Source: Neoconidiobolus thromboides FSU 785
Taxonomy: Eukaryota; Entomophthoromycota; Entomophthoromycetes; Entomophthorales; Neoconidiobolaceae
Assembly: GCA_025603075.1 (NCBI GenBank)
Contig: MU626321.1
Span: forward strand, 2,347-66,346
DNA: 64,000 nucleotides
Reading direction: 5' to 3'
The position numbers and the translations under genes are program-made. Every line of letters starts with the position of its first letter. Position 1 is the stretch's first letter. Of the stretch, positions 35,707-46,713 are shown piece by piece. The notes beneath the pieces were generated by a model that had not been told where the DNA came from, did not search any database, and saw only the letters and a list, made by a program, of their open reading frames with translations.

Positions 35707-37243
35707 ATGAAACGAGCAATTGTAGTAGTATTAGGAGATTTAGGTCATTCACCAAGGATAATAAATCAAGCATTATCTATTGCTAATTTGCCAAATTATA
35801 AAGTAGATTTAGTTGGTTATAAAGGTAATTAACAAAGTCAAAAAATAAATACTACATATATAACATCAACTAAATCATTTAAATTTAATTTTTTAGATTC
35901 TAAATTGCCTATCAAAATATTAGAAAAAGAAAATATTAATATTAATTATTTATCCCAAATACAACCTTTACCACCTAATTTACCAGCCTATCTTTATTTA
36001 CTTTATGCCCCATTTAAAGCTTTATTTTTATTTTTTTCTTTATTAAGTTGTTTATTACAATTACCAACTTCTGATTTTATATTAATACAAGTAAATAGAT
36101 CTTTCAATAATATTTGAATCTAAAATAATACTAATATTCAATATCATTTCCTATAGAACCCACCTGCCATACCAACCTTAATAGTCGTTCAATTAGTCTG
36201 CTTTATAAAACAAAGTCAATTGATCATCGATTGGCATAATTTTGGTTATTCAATATTGAGTTTAAAATTGGGTATTTCTCATCCGATAGTCAAATTCGCT
36301 TATTTTTATGAAAAATTATTTGCAAAGTGGGCATTTATTCATATTACTGTGACTGAAGCTATGGCTTCAGAATTAAAAAATGAATGGAAAGTTAGGTAAA
36401 TATTATTATCATTACTCTATCAGTAATTATAGTTTTAATATTTTTTATAATTCAAGTGGCAAGATAATAGTAGTGCATGATAAATCAGCGGAAGAGTTCC
36501 AACCTATGGAATTAAGTCAAATTCATGAATTTATGTTGCAATTAGAAAACACTCAATCGGAATTTCAATTATTAAAAAAGCAACTTTATATTGATGATGA
36601 AAAAGAGACAAGTTTAATTACAGAAAAAAATCAAGAAGTCAAAATAGAATATAGAAAAAACAGAGTTAAATTAATTGTTAGTAGTACTAGTTGGACTCCT
36701 GATGAAGACTTTTCAATTTTATTAAAAGCAATAGAAATTTATAACACTACTATTTTGAGTAATTCCAATATTAATCCGACCAAATTAGCTATAATAATCA
36801 CTGGTAAAGGACCTGAGAAAGAAAATTATGAATTAAAAATTAAACAATTAAATGATCAATTAACATATGTTAAAATCATTACCACTTGGCTACCAATTGC
36901 ATTTTATCCCAAATTATTAGCCTGTGCTGATTTAGGAATATCATTACATTTATCATCATCAGGTTTAGATTTACCAATGAAAATTGTAGATATGTTTGGT
37001 ACTGGATTACCAGTTTGTGCCATGGATTTTATGTGTTTATCTGAATTAGTTCAACATAATAAAAATGGTTTAGTATTTTCTTCGGCGGAAGAATTAGCTT
37101 TGAATTTAGAATCCTTGTTTTTAAAAAAAGAAAATCGAAGTATAGTTAATATCGAAGAACTTAAAGAGGGAGCTTTGGAGTTTGGGAAAGTGAAATGGGA
37201 ACAACATTGGAATGATAAATTAAAAGAGGTTTTTATGGACTAA
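35707..37243 (+). CDS. ALG1: Chitobiosyldiphosphodolichol beta-mannosyltransferase
   Basis: Four exons: 35707-35824, 35897-36090, 36157-36395 and 36457-37243, about 445 residues, normal for ALG1. It adds the first mannose, from GDP-mannose, to dolichol-linked chitobiose on the cytosolic face of the ER during N-glycan assembly. Visible landmarks are the N-terminal Rossmann strand VVVLGDLGHSPRI, a hydrophobic segment (YAPFKALFLFFSLLSCLL) that would anchor it in the ER membrane, the family motif IIDWHNFGYSILSL, then HDKSAEEFQP, and the GT-B C-terminal signature MFGTGLPVCAMDF followed by LSELVQHNKNGLVF. It follows NOP4 by only about 160 bp on the same strand. The last acceptor (TTCAAG at 36456) was picked because it restores the KIIVVHD frame. 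Confidence 0.94.
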
Positions 37244-37612
37244 AAAGTTATATTAGTTAAAAATAAAAAGTAAGATTTGTTTTATTACGGATTTTATATA
37301 TGAAAGTGTTTTTACCAATTGTCCTTTGTTATTTTAAAAAAATTAAACTTTACTGTAATTTTATGTTTTTCTATAAATGCCTTTTATTTCAAGTTTGAAT
37401 TATTTTCATTAGTTAGTTAATATTCAAAATTTTAAAAAAGCAGTAAAAAAGAAAAATTAGTAAAAAAAGCATTATTATACATTGTTATTACAATTAAAAT
37501 CATAAATTCAGCTGTACAGTATAATAATATAATAATACAATAACAGTTTAAAGTATATTAGTTAGCATTTTAATATTAGAATATAGATGTAAAACTAGAA
37601 ATTTCAAGCCAT

Positions 37613-38210
37613 TGTAAAATCTGGTACTCAGGGTTTGGAGTCAAGAACAGCTATTGCTGGGTTGACTACACTATAAGTCGAAAGGTCTTAGTTCATGTGA
37701 CTAAGATAGACTTGGATTATGAGGAATAGCACGTAATAGGTTACAAGCTATATAAGACAAATAGAATAGACAATACTAATGTAAAATCTATGTAAAATAC
37801 TATTAANNNNNNNNNNNNNNNNNNNNNNNNNNNNNNNNNNNNNNNNNNNNNNNNNNNNNNNNNNNNNNNNNNNNNNNNNNNNNNNNNNNNNNNNNNNNNN
37901 NNNNNNNNNNNNNNNNNNNNNNNNNNNNNNNNNNNNNNNNNNNNNNNNNNNNNNNNNNNNNNNNNNNNNNNNNNNNNNNNNNNNNNNNNNNNNNNNNNNN
38001 NNNNNNNNNNNNNNNNNNNNNNNNNNTTTATACTCTGAAAAGTATAAGTATCAAAATGAGAAGATAATATTCTTTGGGATGGAGTTAGAAATCCTCATAA
38101 CAAATCAAACTAAGAACGTGGGATTGGTTTTCTCTGAACTCAAGAATACAACAGCTTAGGAGATTGTTATGTTATAATTAACCATGGGACTGACAAAGCG
38201 ATATTTCACA
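37613..38210 (+). mobile_element. LTR-like element, copy 1 (interrupted by an assembly gap)
   Basis: Begins TGTAAAATCTGGTACTCAGG and ends GCGATATTTCACA. It is flanked by the 4-bp direct repeat CCAT (bases just before 37613 and just after 38210). About 194 bp at the left and 184 bp at the right align to the complete copy at 62360-62823 with roughly 4-5% mismatches. The gap is written as 220 N, where the complete copy has only 86 bp. It could be a solo LTR or a collapsed full element. Confidence 0.8.
37807..38026. other. Assembly gap (220 N)
   Basis: 220 consecutive N inside LTR-like copy 1. No statement can be made about the missing sequence or its true length. Confidence 1.
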
Positions 38211-38353
38211 CCATAGATGTTTATGAAATTTTATTGGATAACACATAATAAAATTTATCAATCTAGAATTGAATCATCTAAAGCTAAAGGATTGATTCTA
38301 TTAAAACTTTAAAACTATAAATTATATTTTAACATTAGTTTCCTTAAACCCTA

Positions 38354-38460
38354 CATATGGGGATGTTTTTTTTGGCTTCATTACTTTTTCCATCTTCTAA
38401 GCGCTATTTGAGTGGGAAAATTGTTAGTAAAATTCTTAAACATAAAAATATATCCCCATG
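38354..38460 (+). mobile_element. MITE-like element, copy 10 (forward)
   Basis: Well-preserved forward copy: ATATGGGGATGTTTTTTTTG, GCTTCATTACTTTTTCCATC, core AAGCGCTATTTGAGTGG, ending ATATATCCCCATG. Confidence 0.88.
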
Positions 38461-38805
38461 TTTTTAATAATTAATGTTCTTCTTGGCTTAACTCTTTGAC
38501 CATTTTGGTATTCAAAAACTTTGTTCTTCTACATGCTTTGAGAATTCTAAATTGAAGTTTAGCTTTCTAATAATAGTATAATTTTACTCCTATGATATAC
38601 TTTAATCCTTCTTTAAACTCACTATGTGAGCTGTTTTCGTTATATTTTAAGCGCAGAACATGTATACTATTGTATAGCTTTCTATATCCTTCAAATATCT
38701 TTAATACTTTTTGTTTACCAAAGATTTTAAGTATTATTAGACATATAGTAATTTCTTCTGTTATACAATGCAAGGATACTAAAAATTAAACCTAATATAT
38801 ATAAA

Positions 38806-38914
38806 TTATATGAAAATGTTTTTTTTTGGTTTCATCACTTTTTCCATCTTTAAGCATTATTTAAGTGGAAAGATTTTTAGTAAAATTTTTTAGTACAAAA
38901 ATACACCCCCATAT
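38806..38914 (+). mobile_element. MITE-like element, copy 11 (forward)
   Basis: Forward copy with decayed left end (TATATGAAAATGTTTTTTTT), core AAGCATTATTTAAGTGG, and a good right end ACACCCCCATAT. Confidence 0.8.
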
Positions 38915-39418
38915 ACTTATCTAAAATATTAAATGATTAATAAAAACCCCATATTAAAAGCACCTTACTCATTGGTACATCTCATTTATATATTCTTTTA
39001 CTTCTAATTGAAAATTGGGCTTTAAGTTAAATATTTCACATGACCCAATCAACAGTATCAAAGATAGGCATTAGTTTAGACACATTAAAAAGAAATAAAG
39101 TGATATTTTAATATTGTTTTATAGCTTCAATCTAATTGGTAGTATTTCTTAGCTAATAAGTTTAAATAGAGGGATGATGTACTTGTTTAAGATCAAATCA
39201 TCAAACTTAAATCCAATGCTAATCTTAACTAACCTAAACAACTATAGAAAAGATACAAGCTTTTAATACAATACATGATGTAAAAAGTTGCTTCTTTTTT
39301 AGATGCTTGGTCTATAGTATTCCTAAGCGTGTTTAAAAATTCTATATCAAAGATGGCTTTTAGTATATTAAAATTAAAAAATTAGAAATTGATTAATAGT
39401 TAGAAAAAGAATTGAAAA

Positions 39419-39524
39419 ATATGGGGATATATTTTTTTATTTAGGAATTTTCCTAACAATCTTTTCACTCAAATAGCCCTTGAAAATGAAAAAAGTGATG
39501 AAATCAAAAAAATATCCTTATATA
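39419..39524 (-). mobile_element. MITE-like element, copy 12 (reverse)
   Basis: Reverse copy: ATATGGGGATATATTTTTTT, core CACTCAAATAGCCCTTG, then GTGATGAAATCAAAAAAATA and TCCTTATATAG. Confidence 0.82.
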
Positions 39525-40533
39525 GCATCCTGTGTTAAACATAAAAACTAGTCAAAGGCCTCAATTACCACATTTGATACATGATAACACTCCTTATTTG
39601 GATTGGTCTAAATTATAGCTCTCTTACTTCTCCTCTGTTCTTTTTGGCTTATATGATCTTCTAGACTTTCCTCCTAAATACCATATAAACCCTATAATAA
39701 TAGCAATAATAACAACAATAAATAGACTGGTTATGCTAAAAATTATAAATTATTTGCTTTTCTTTTTAGATATTAACCAGTATCCAGTTCAGTTCTATCA
39801 AGGAATTTTCTGTTTAACAATACCAGATGGTTGTGAATAAAACTAATAGCATCTGTAAAACTTTTAATCCTTCAAACCTTATATAAAAATGACTATTTAA
39901 ACTTGATAAAACTTTGATCACTAATCCCTTTGTTATTTTAATGGTAATATTGTGTCAACTAGATTTCCTTTATTTAAATAATGCTAGTATAATTTTTGAC
40001 ATTATAAACATTTAGATGATATTTTTTACTCTAGTTGAAAATGAATTTCTAATTTATAACTACAAGAATGATTGATCTACTTGCCATTGGAGTTCTAATT
40101 TCAATCCTATTTTAATAACTATGGTGAACATGACAATGCTATTTATACTATTAATAACAGTCTTTAATGATAGTATTTAAATAATGCTAATCATTTAAAA
40201 ACAATCCAAGTGATAAGGATATTTCTGAGAGTTTTTACTTTAGTTCTTTTTGCGTTGACCTTGTCTTTATTGTAAAAGATATTATAACTTCAACACAAAA
40301 CTATCTTTGTTACAATAGTATCTTTTTATTATTACACTAACAACTACCTTTATAATACTGTATCTTTTGAAAAGTAAAGGAGAACTATTTGAACTTTTAA
40401 CTTTAATTTTATTAATTTATATAACGCTTGTGGACAACCTTTCTTTAATCATTAGAAAATGGGTTACATTTAACAGCTACTACTAAAAAATTTAATAAAA
40501 TGTTTTAAAAGTTATAACACAAACAAAAGGAGC

Positions 40534-40638
40534 TATACTTAGACATTTTTTTGGTTTCATTACTTTTTGCATTAAGTGCTATTTGAATGGAAAAATTGTT
40601 AGTAAAATCCTTGAACAAAAAAATATATTCCTATTTGT
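40534..40638 (+). mobile_element. MITE-like element, copy 13 (forward)
   Basis: Forward copy: decayed left end, GGTTTCATTACTTTTTGCAT, a short core AAGTGCTATTTGAATGG, then AAAAATTGTTAGTAAAATCC and TATATTCCTAT. Confidence 0.78.
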
Positions 40639-41064
40639 TTAATATAATAAGACTGTTTTAAAGTATAAACTTATTCTCACCTTTACTTTTGAATTGACTA
40701 TTTTACATCAACCAAACTTCTCAGTTTTCATTTATATTGTTTTAAAGTACAATCAGGTTAATCCCTAAATGTTATTTTAGGATTGTTATTGTATTTAATA
40801 TGTATTTAATAATTTTGATATTAGCTCTTTTGGATCAAATTTCATGAAAAGAACTTATTAGTTGATTAAATTTATTTATAAAAATATACTAACTATTTTG
40901 TAAATCTACTCAATACATATTATCAATATAATAATACTAAAAACTGTTAATTGTAATAGAAATAAATAAAAGTTTTATTATTGATATGTAGATTATAGCA
41001 AAAGATTAAGATTAAACTAAAATAGAATGATAAGGTTAAGCCATTCAAGGGTGACAATAAAAGT

Positions 41065-42985
41065 TTAATCTGTTTTCTTTTCCTTTCGTTCATCATTCTT
41101 ATTCTCCACATTTATCTGACTAATATTCTTCTTTTTATCTTCAATGACATCTTTTAGCGCAACAATATCTGTCTTTTCCAAATTTGAAAGTAAAGTAACA
41201 TCCGTTTGGAAAGCAAGTCTCATACCCATCCAAGAAAGGGTACGACGATATTCATCATTTTCATCATACTTTTTAGCTTCTTTTGATTTTTCATCTAAAA
41301 ATTGATCCAAATCAGGGTAACTTCTTTTCTTTACATTTGGATTATTACTTTGTAAATAATTTCGATTCATTTCCCCCAATTTCCATAATTCCGATAATTT
41401 TTGACTACCCATAGTATAAGGTGGTAATTTAACTTTAGTTAACATTTTTTCTTTATTTTTAGCTCCATTAATTTGATGTTTTTGTTTATCTTTTCTTTCT
41501 TTTTCAATAATCTCTCTAGTTTGTTTAGCATCTAATTTTTGTCCATTGGGTTGTGGATAAGCTGAACATCCTAAATTTTTCCAAGTTGAAAATGCAGGTT
41601 CGAATTTAAGTATATCTCGAATAAAACGTGGAAAACGTTCACCACCAAATGGAGAATCTCTACAAGCATCAAATGCTCTTTCTTTACATCTTATAAGCCA
41701 TTCTGATTGATCTCTATTCCAATTAAAATTGGCTGGTGGTCTAGCAGCCACAGGAAAAGTAGTAGAAGAGGTTTGATCAATAGAAGAGAGAAATTGTAAT
41801 ACAATACAAATTTGTACTAATACAGTTCGTTGAAAATCAGGATCATTTAATTGATGAGGGAATACTTTTAAATCTGTTAAAAAATGAACTAAAGAATTGG
41901 TTGCTATATTTTCTAACTTGGGCCGTTGAACTGCTTTTTTAGCATTTGCTTCACGAATAGAGGAGGGTAATCTACTTTGGTTCGTTCGAAACTTTTTCAA
42001 TGCTTCACGCCTTTCTGTAGACGAAGTTTTAAAGCGATCAAATACCCAATCAATGGAAGATTGAAATTCTCTAAATGTATTAATATCAAATAACTGTATT
42101 GGATTACAAAGGCAATTAATTAATTTCCAGAAACGTTTATGTTGTCTTTTATCTTCATCAGAAACATTATAATTGGCATCTTTTTCTTTATCATATCTTG
42201 GAATACTATCAAGATTAAAGTCACCACGAGTATTTACTCCAGATCGATCATTTAGTGGGAGTGATTTAGTTAATAAAACTCGAAGTTCTCCACGATATGT
42301 CCCTTCTTTAATATTAACTGCTCTACGTTGTAAATCATTACATATTCTTAAAAACACCAAACTTTTTCCTACATTAGGTATCATTTTATCGGTAATCAAG
42401 CCAATGCGTTCAGAAAGATAAGTAATAATATAAATTAAATCATTAGAAGTAAGAGTAGCACAGATTTCTTCAATCAAAATTAATGGAAATGATAAGTCGC
42501 AGAATTCTACTCAAAATTAGTTATTAGTTTTAGAAACTTTGATTACGCTACCTTGGTCAGCACAATAATGGACTAAATCTAGGTAAAGATACAAAGGTTC
42601 AAGATCCATCTTTTCGTTGGTCATTGTATTCTAGAAACAGTTAATGCTGTAACTTCAGATGGAGCGATAATCTTACTTTAATATTCCAATAAAAAAATCT
42701 AAAACTTATCTCAAGGGTTGATTTAACAAGTTCAGTATAATCCTTATTCTCTTTATAATCTTCTTTATCTTTATTTTCTTTATTAATATTATCCTGAATA
42801 GATTTAGCTGCTTCCATTAACTCGTCGATTTTAGGTAGTAAATGGGCTTGATATGTTGATTTAATAAACTCCAAGTTGTATCTTGAACCATTTTTTTTAT
42901 AAAAATCAAATAAATTAATTGAAATAGTGTTAAGTGCCTCGATATATACTTTATACATATTGTCAAATGAAACAGTATCTGTCAT
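41065..42985 (-). CDS. THOC1: THO complex subunit 1 (Hpr1/THOC1)
   Basis: Three exons on the minus strand: 42985-42677, 42630-42552 and 42506-41065; frame is kept, about 609 residues (human THOC1 657). THO couples transcription elongation to mRNA packaging and export. Recognisable features are the THOC1-type stretch in which RGELRVLLTKSLPLNDRSG is followed by NTRGDFN, then KRFWKLINCLCNPIQLF, the long helical middle with a basic region, and a Lys-rich C-terminal part (KRSYPDLDQFL). No death domain is obvious at the C-terminus, whereas animal THOC1 has one; fungal forms often lack it. The first exon encodes an acidic helical region. The middle exon, only 79 nt, is supported by good donor and acceptor signals with an AACTAATAACTAA branch region in the following intron. 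Confidence 0.88.
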
Positions 42986-43587
42986 CTTTATTAATTTATT
43001 ATTATCGATACTAGTTTATTGAATGTATGCTGAAATGAATTGAATACAAACAAAACTTAAAATTACCCTAGATAACTTTTGTAAAACAAAAAACTTTTCC
43101 TCTAATGGCGCTAAACTTGTTGTAATTTGATTGGACTTTGTAAAAGTATTCAATTTTAATTAGTGAATTAAAAATAGTGGTAGTAATATCCAAGATTAAT
43201 TAAGTATGAATAATTCTTTTAAATAGCTTCCTTTAACCTAATATCAGTACTGATATTTTACTATTATTGGGCTAAATTAATGCTATTTGGAACTCATTCC
43301 TTCATTTGAACCTGTAATATTAAATAAAAGTAATTTCAACAACTAAAAAGGGTTCTTTAGAATCTAAAAAATAAACTATAAGCCAATGAAATGAATTGTT
43401 ATCAAGATAAAATAAATGCTAGAAACTCAAAATTTATTTATTTTTTTTATAACCTTTAAAAAATCATTAGTTTTGGTAATAACTTTTTAACAATTACTTT
43501 ATACTTGCATATAACTATGAATAATCATAACCCCTAACTTACTCAATATCAATTATCCTCTTACATATATACTATTAGTGCAAAATT
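42986..43587. other. Divergent promoter region between THOC1 and the SR protein
   Basis: About 600 bp between divergent genes. AT-rich, no element copies, no frame of note. Confidence 0.6.
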
Positions 43588-44349
43588 ATGAGCGGCATGA
43601 CCACCATCTATGTAAGGGGCTTTAGTCCAACGATTCGAGCAAAAGAGTTAGCTGTTGAATTTGAAAAATATGGACCAATTATTCGATGTGATATACCAAT
43701 GGCGCGTACAAAGCATGCGTTCCCATTTGCTTTTGTAGAATATGCGAATCCAAAGGATGCTGAAGCAGCAATGCAAAACCAAGCTAACTTTAACCTTAAT
43801 GGTTCAAAAATCTATATTGAATGGGCAAGAACAAAGTTGGATCTTGATAGGCTCGAAAATGGCCCAAGGCATCGTAGGATGAGCCCTAGAAGACGCTCAA
43901 GATCTCCAAGGCCAAAGTATACAGGTCCAGGTCCAGGTCCACGTTCAAGGTCACCTAGACCAAGGTATACGGGACCAATTTCAAGATCCCCTTATTTAGG
44001 TCGTCGGTATCGATCAAGATCACCTTTATCGTCACGACGTTATCGATCAAGATCACCTCATTCATCACATCGATATCGATCAAGATCACCTTATTCAAAT
44101 CAACGACTACGCTCACGTTCACCATATTCACCACGTAAATCAAGGTCACCAAGATATCGTTCAAGGTCCTCAGAAAGAGGTAGGAGCATGAAGAGGAACA
44201 CTGCTAGTGTATCACCGGAAAGAATTGAAAAAGAAGATAGGTATAGAGGTGAAAATAAGGATAATGAGTTTACTGCGGATAACTCAGGGGTTGGCGAAAA
44301 GACAAATGGGGAAACTAAAGGGTCTTATGATTTAGTGAATAGTAATTAA
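43588..44349 (+). CDS. SR-type splicing factor (one RRM plus RS domain, Srp1-like)
   Basis: Single exon, 253 residues. Residues about 6-82 are an RRM with RNP2 IYVRGF and RNP1-type FPFAFVEY; the segment ELAVEFEKYGPIIRCDIP closely resembles fission-yeast Srp1 and metazoan SRSF proteins. From about residue 93 follows an RS domain with many Arg-Ser dipeptides, including roughly four tandem units of about 12 residues of the type RYRSRSPxSSxR, and Gly-Pro spacers (YTGPGPGP, YTGPIS). The tail is acidic. It is expected to bind exonic enhancers and recruit the spliceosome; the RS domain would be phosphorylated by SRPK/Clk kinases. A frame on the opposite strand across the RS repeat is a shadow. The Srp1 assignment is by similarity only. 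Confidence 0.9.
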   Translation: MSGMTTIYVRGFSPTIRAKELAVEFEKYGPIIRCDIPMARTKHAFPFAFVEYANPKDAEAAMQNQANFNLNGSKIYIEWARTKLDLDRLENGPRHRRMSPRRRSRSPRPKYTGPGPGPRSRSPRPRYTGPISRSPYLGRRYRSRSPLSSRRYRSRSPHSSHRYRSRSPYSNQRLRSRSPYSPRKSRSPRYRSRSSERGRSMKRNTASVSPERIEKEDRYRGENKDNEFTADNSGVGEKTNGETKGSYDLVNSN

Positions 44350-44969
44350 AAGTTGCTATGTTTGATTGTATTTAATTTTATGCTTTGGCGTATTATTTGA
44401 AATTTAATTATATGATACAAAATAATATTACCCTGATAGTTTGGTTTAGGGTTTATTTGTGTTTTAATGCTAATTGTTTAGACACGAATATACTTTTTAA
44501 TTTGAGTTAACTTCTGATTGTTATTCATTCCATTTTCAAGTTGAATTGGGAGTAATTAATACTTTTATTATATCTTGATTAGTATGAAAAAATAAAACTA
44601 AACATAAACTGCAAATAAAAGAGATAATCTTTATCATAGTAAATTATTACACTTTGATTTCCTACATTTTCTTTAGACTTTATATTTATTTTATCTTTAA
44701 ACAATGTTCAATTGGCAACTTTGATATATTATTATAATTTAATATAATTTATAATAAGTAGTTTTATACTGTCGATAATGCATATTTAAAGTTAAACTAA
44801 CTGGCTATTTTAAATTTTAATACACTATATATCTTAAATCATCACTCATAACTACAGTTTAAATCACATTTACGTGCTCAAATACAACGTAGAATAAATC
44901 AAAAAATCAAATTTTACTAACAAAAAAAGATCACCCAATTCAACTCGTCATCACCCGTATTTACATTTA
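44350..44969. other. Convergent spacer after the SR gene
   Basis: About 620 bp between convergent genes. AT-rich, with no frame or repeat family member recognised. Confidence 0.55.
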
Positions 44970-46256
44970 CTAAGGAAAAATACGAATCCCACCCAAACTA
45001 GTATACTTTCCATCAGGCTGGAAAGATCCCAACTGACATATTTGAAGATGGGTAATTTTAAAGGTGCCTAATGAAAAGGTACCAAATTTCTCTATTATCT
45101 CTCTAGCATTAAAGCCTCGAAGTTGAATCGTATTCGTTTCAAGTCCTCTCACTGATCGAAATTTCAAAATCGTGGCATGAAGCTAAAAGTTTTGCATTAA
45201 CATAATTATTAAATAGTTAACTATATTACCGTCAATGGTCGATTATCTTCAATTAATAAACCAGATGCTCGAAAGCGCTCCAATATGACCTCTATAATAG
45301 TTTGAGGGAATTTAACTTAATAAACATGTCTGTTTTAATTACCTATCATTACGTTTAGTTTTTCTTTATTTTGCTGATATGAGTTATCAATCGAGGCATA
45401 AATTACTTTTGAAAGTTCTAAACTTAACCATTAATATAAAGCTAACAAAATACAAAGCTTAAACTGACCCCCTTTTTTACTTTCTGGGAACGTGTCTAAA
45501 CCCTCTAATAATAAGCTCAATGCTGTTCTTGCCATTATTTCCTTTAACTTAGTTCTTAATCCATTTAAAATATTTAATGCTTTCATCTCATCACTTTTAG
45601 ACTGTAAACATAATAATCCAAGCGTTAGATGGATACTTGGTGGCTTTATTAAAAAATGATAATGTATATCTTCTCTTCCTAAACCTAGTATTTTTCTTTG
45701 TAATTGCTGAACTGAATCTACTACTTCATTCTCCATTATTGGCAAACTTAAGAAGTGGGTACCCGAAGGCTTTCTTTTTGTTTGTTGCTATAATTGAATT
45801 TCAGCTTCCATTTTTTTATTTTTTATTTATAATGAATTACCCTCTTTGTTTCTTCTGTAGTAACTACGTTAAAATTTTCATCTGAATTCACCATGCGTTC
45901 TAGTAAATTAACTTTGTGCTAATAAAATTTAAGTATAATAAAATAACACTTAATTTTTCTTACTTCTTCAAGGTCCTTTTTATTCACCGCTATATTACTA
46001 TCTGGAGAGTCCTCTTCTAATGGCAATATTATACCTCTAATAAATCACTAAAAATATTAAACTTACTTAATGGTGAGTCCTTTCTAACTTTCATCCATAT
46101 TCCTTTTACTTTAATAATTTTAAAATTTTCATTGCCAAATGTTTCATTTTCATCCAACATTTTATTTAAGTTATACTTTGTTGTAGTATAACTAACTTTA
46201 AGTGTCTTTTTAATATTTGCTTTTAAAAAGAGTTGATTTTGTTTAAAAATTGACAT
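44970..46256 (-). CDS. ASCC1/AKAP7-like 2H phosphoesterase-fold protein, copy 1
   Basis: Seven exons on the minus strand: 46256-46067, 46016-45964, 45918-45841, 45787-45469, 45417-45343, 45291-45230 and 45182-44970, about 329 residues. The domain is the AKAP7-NLS type of 2H fold found in ASCC1, a subunit of the ASC-1 complex linked to alkylation repair and RNA handling. Landmarks are THFLSLPI, the first catalytic-type motif HLTL (in KPPSIHLTLGLL) and the second HATI (RPLT then LHATILKF), followed by FGTFSLGTFKITHLQICQLG and GKYTSLGGI. Both His-x-Thr motifs are intact. No KH domain is evident in the N-terminal part, unlike human ASCC1. The short exon 2 is the least certain; other acceptors there give stops. 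Confidence 0.78.
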
Positions 46257-46713
46257 TTTTCTATCTCAGTTGTGATGTTTTTTTGTGCACGTTTTTTAAT
46301 TTATTGTTTTTATCCTTTTTTTGTGTAATAAATAAGTTTATTATATTTAGAACTTAATCTCTTTTTACAAATATAATGATTTAAATCTGGATAGCTCTAT
46401 GTTATTATTTTTTTAATTTAAGTATGTATACTGTATTATCTATATATTTGGCACTATTTATCTGTTTCAAGTAATAGTATAACACGAATAATAATGAGCT
46501 AACCCTAACATTAACAAATATTAAGTAAAATATCCCCTTTTAAACTATGAAAATCTTAACTTACTTGATTGGCAGAAATAGCCTTTAAATTAAGCTGCAA
46601 TTTTTATTCAAAAATCAAAAATCAAAGATAATTTATTAACAAAATAGTTAGTCCAATCAAACCAAACAAGTAAATTTTAAGTGTACTTCAATTTGTTTTT
46701 TTAAATTTTTAAC
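46257..46713. other. Divergent promoter region between ASCC1-like copy 1 and the AAA ATPase
   Basis: About 460 bp, AT-rich, nothing recognised besides the presumed promoters. Confidence 0.55.

Larger units (their letters stand above)
37244..41064. other. Repeat-rich spacer between ALG1 and THOC1 (convergent 3' ends)
   Basis: About 3.8 kb between two convergent genes. It contains an LTR-like element interrupted by the N gap (37613-38210) and four MITE-like copies (38354-38460, 38806-38914, 39419-39524, 40534-40638). Frames of 65-68 codons at 38567-38789 overlap each other on both strands and are not credible. Confidence 0.6.

Noticed and set aside
38567-38789. Overlapping 65- and 68-codon frames on both strands
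   Set aside because: Mutually antisense, no composition or motif support, in a repeat-rich spacer.
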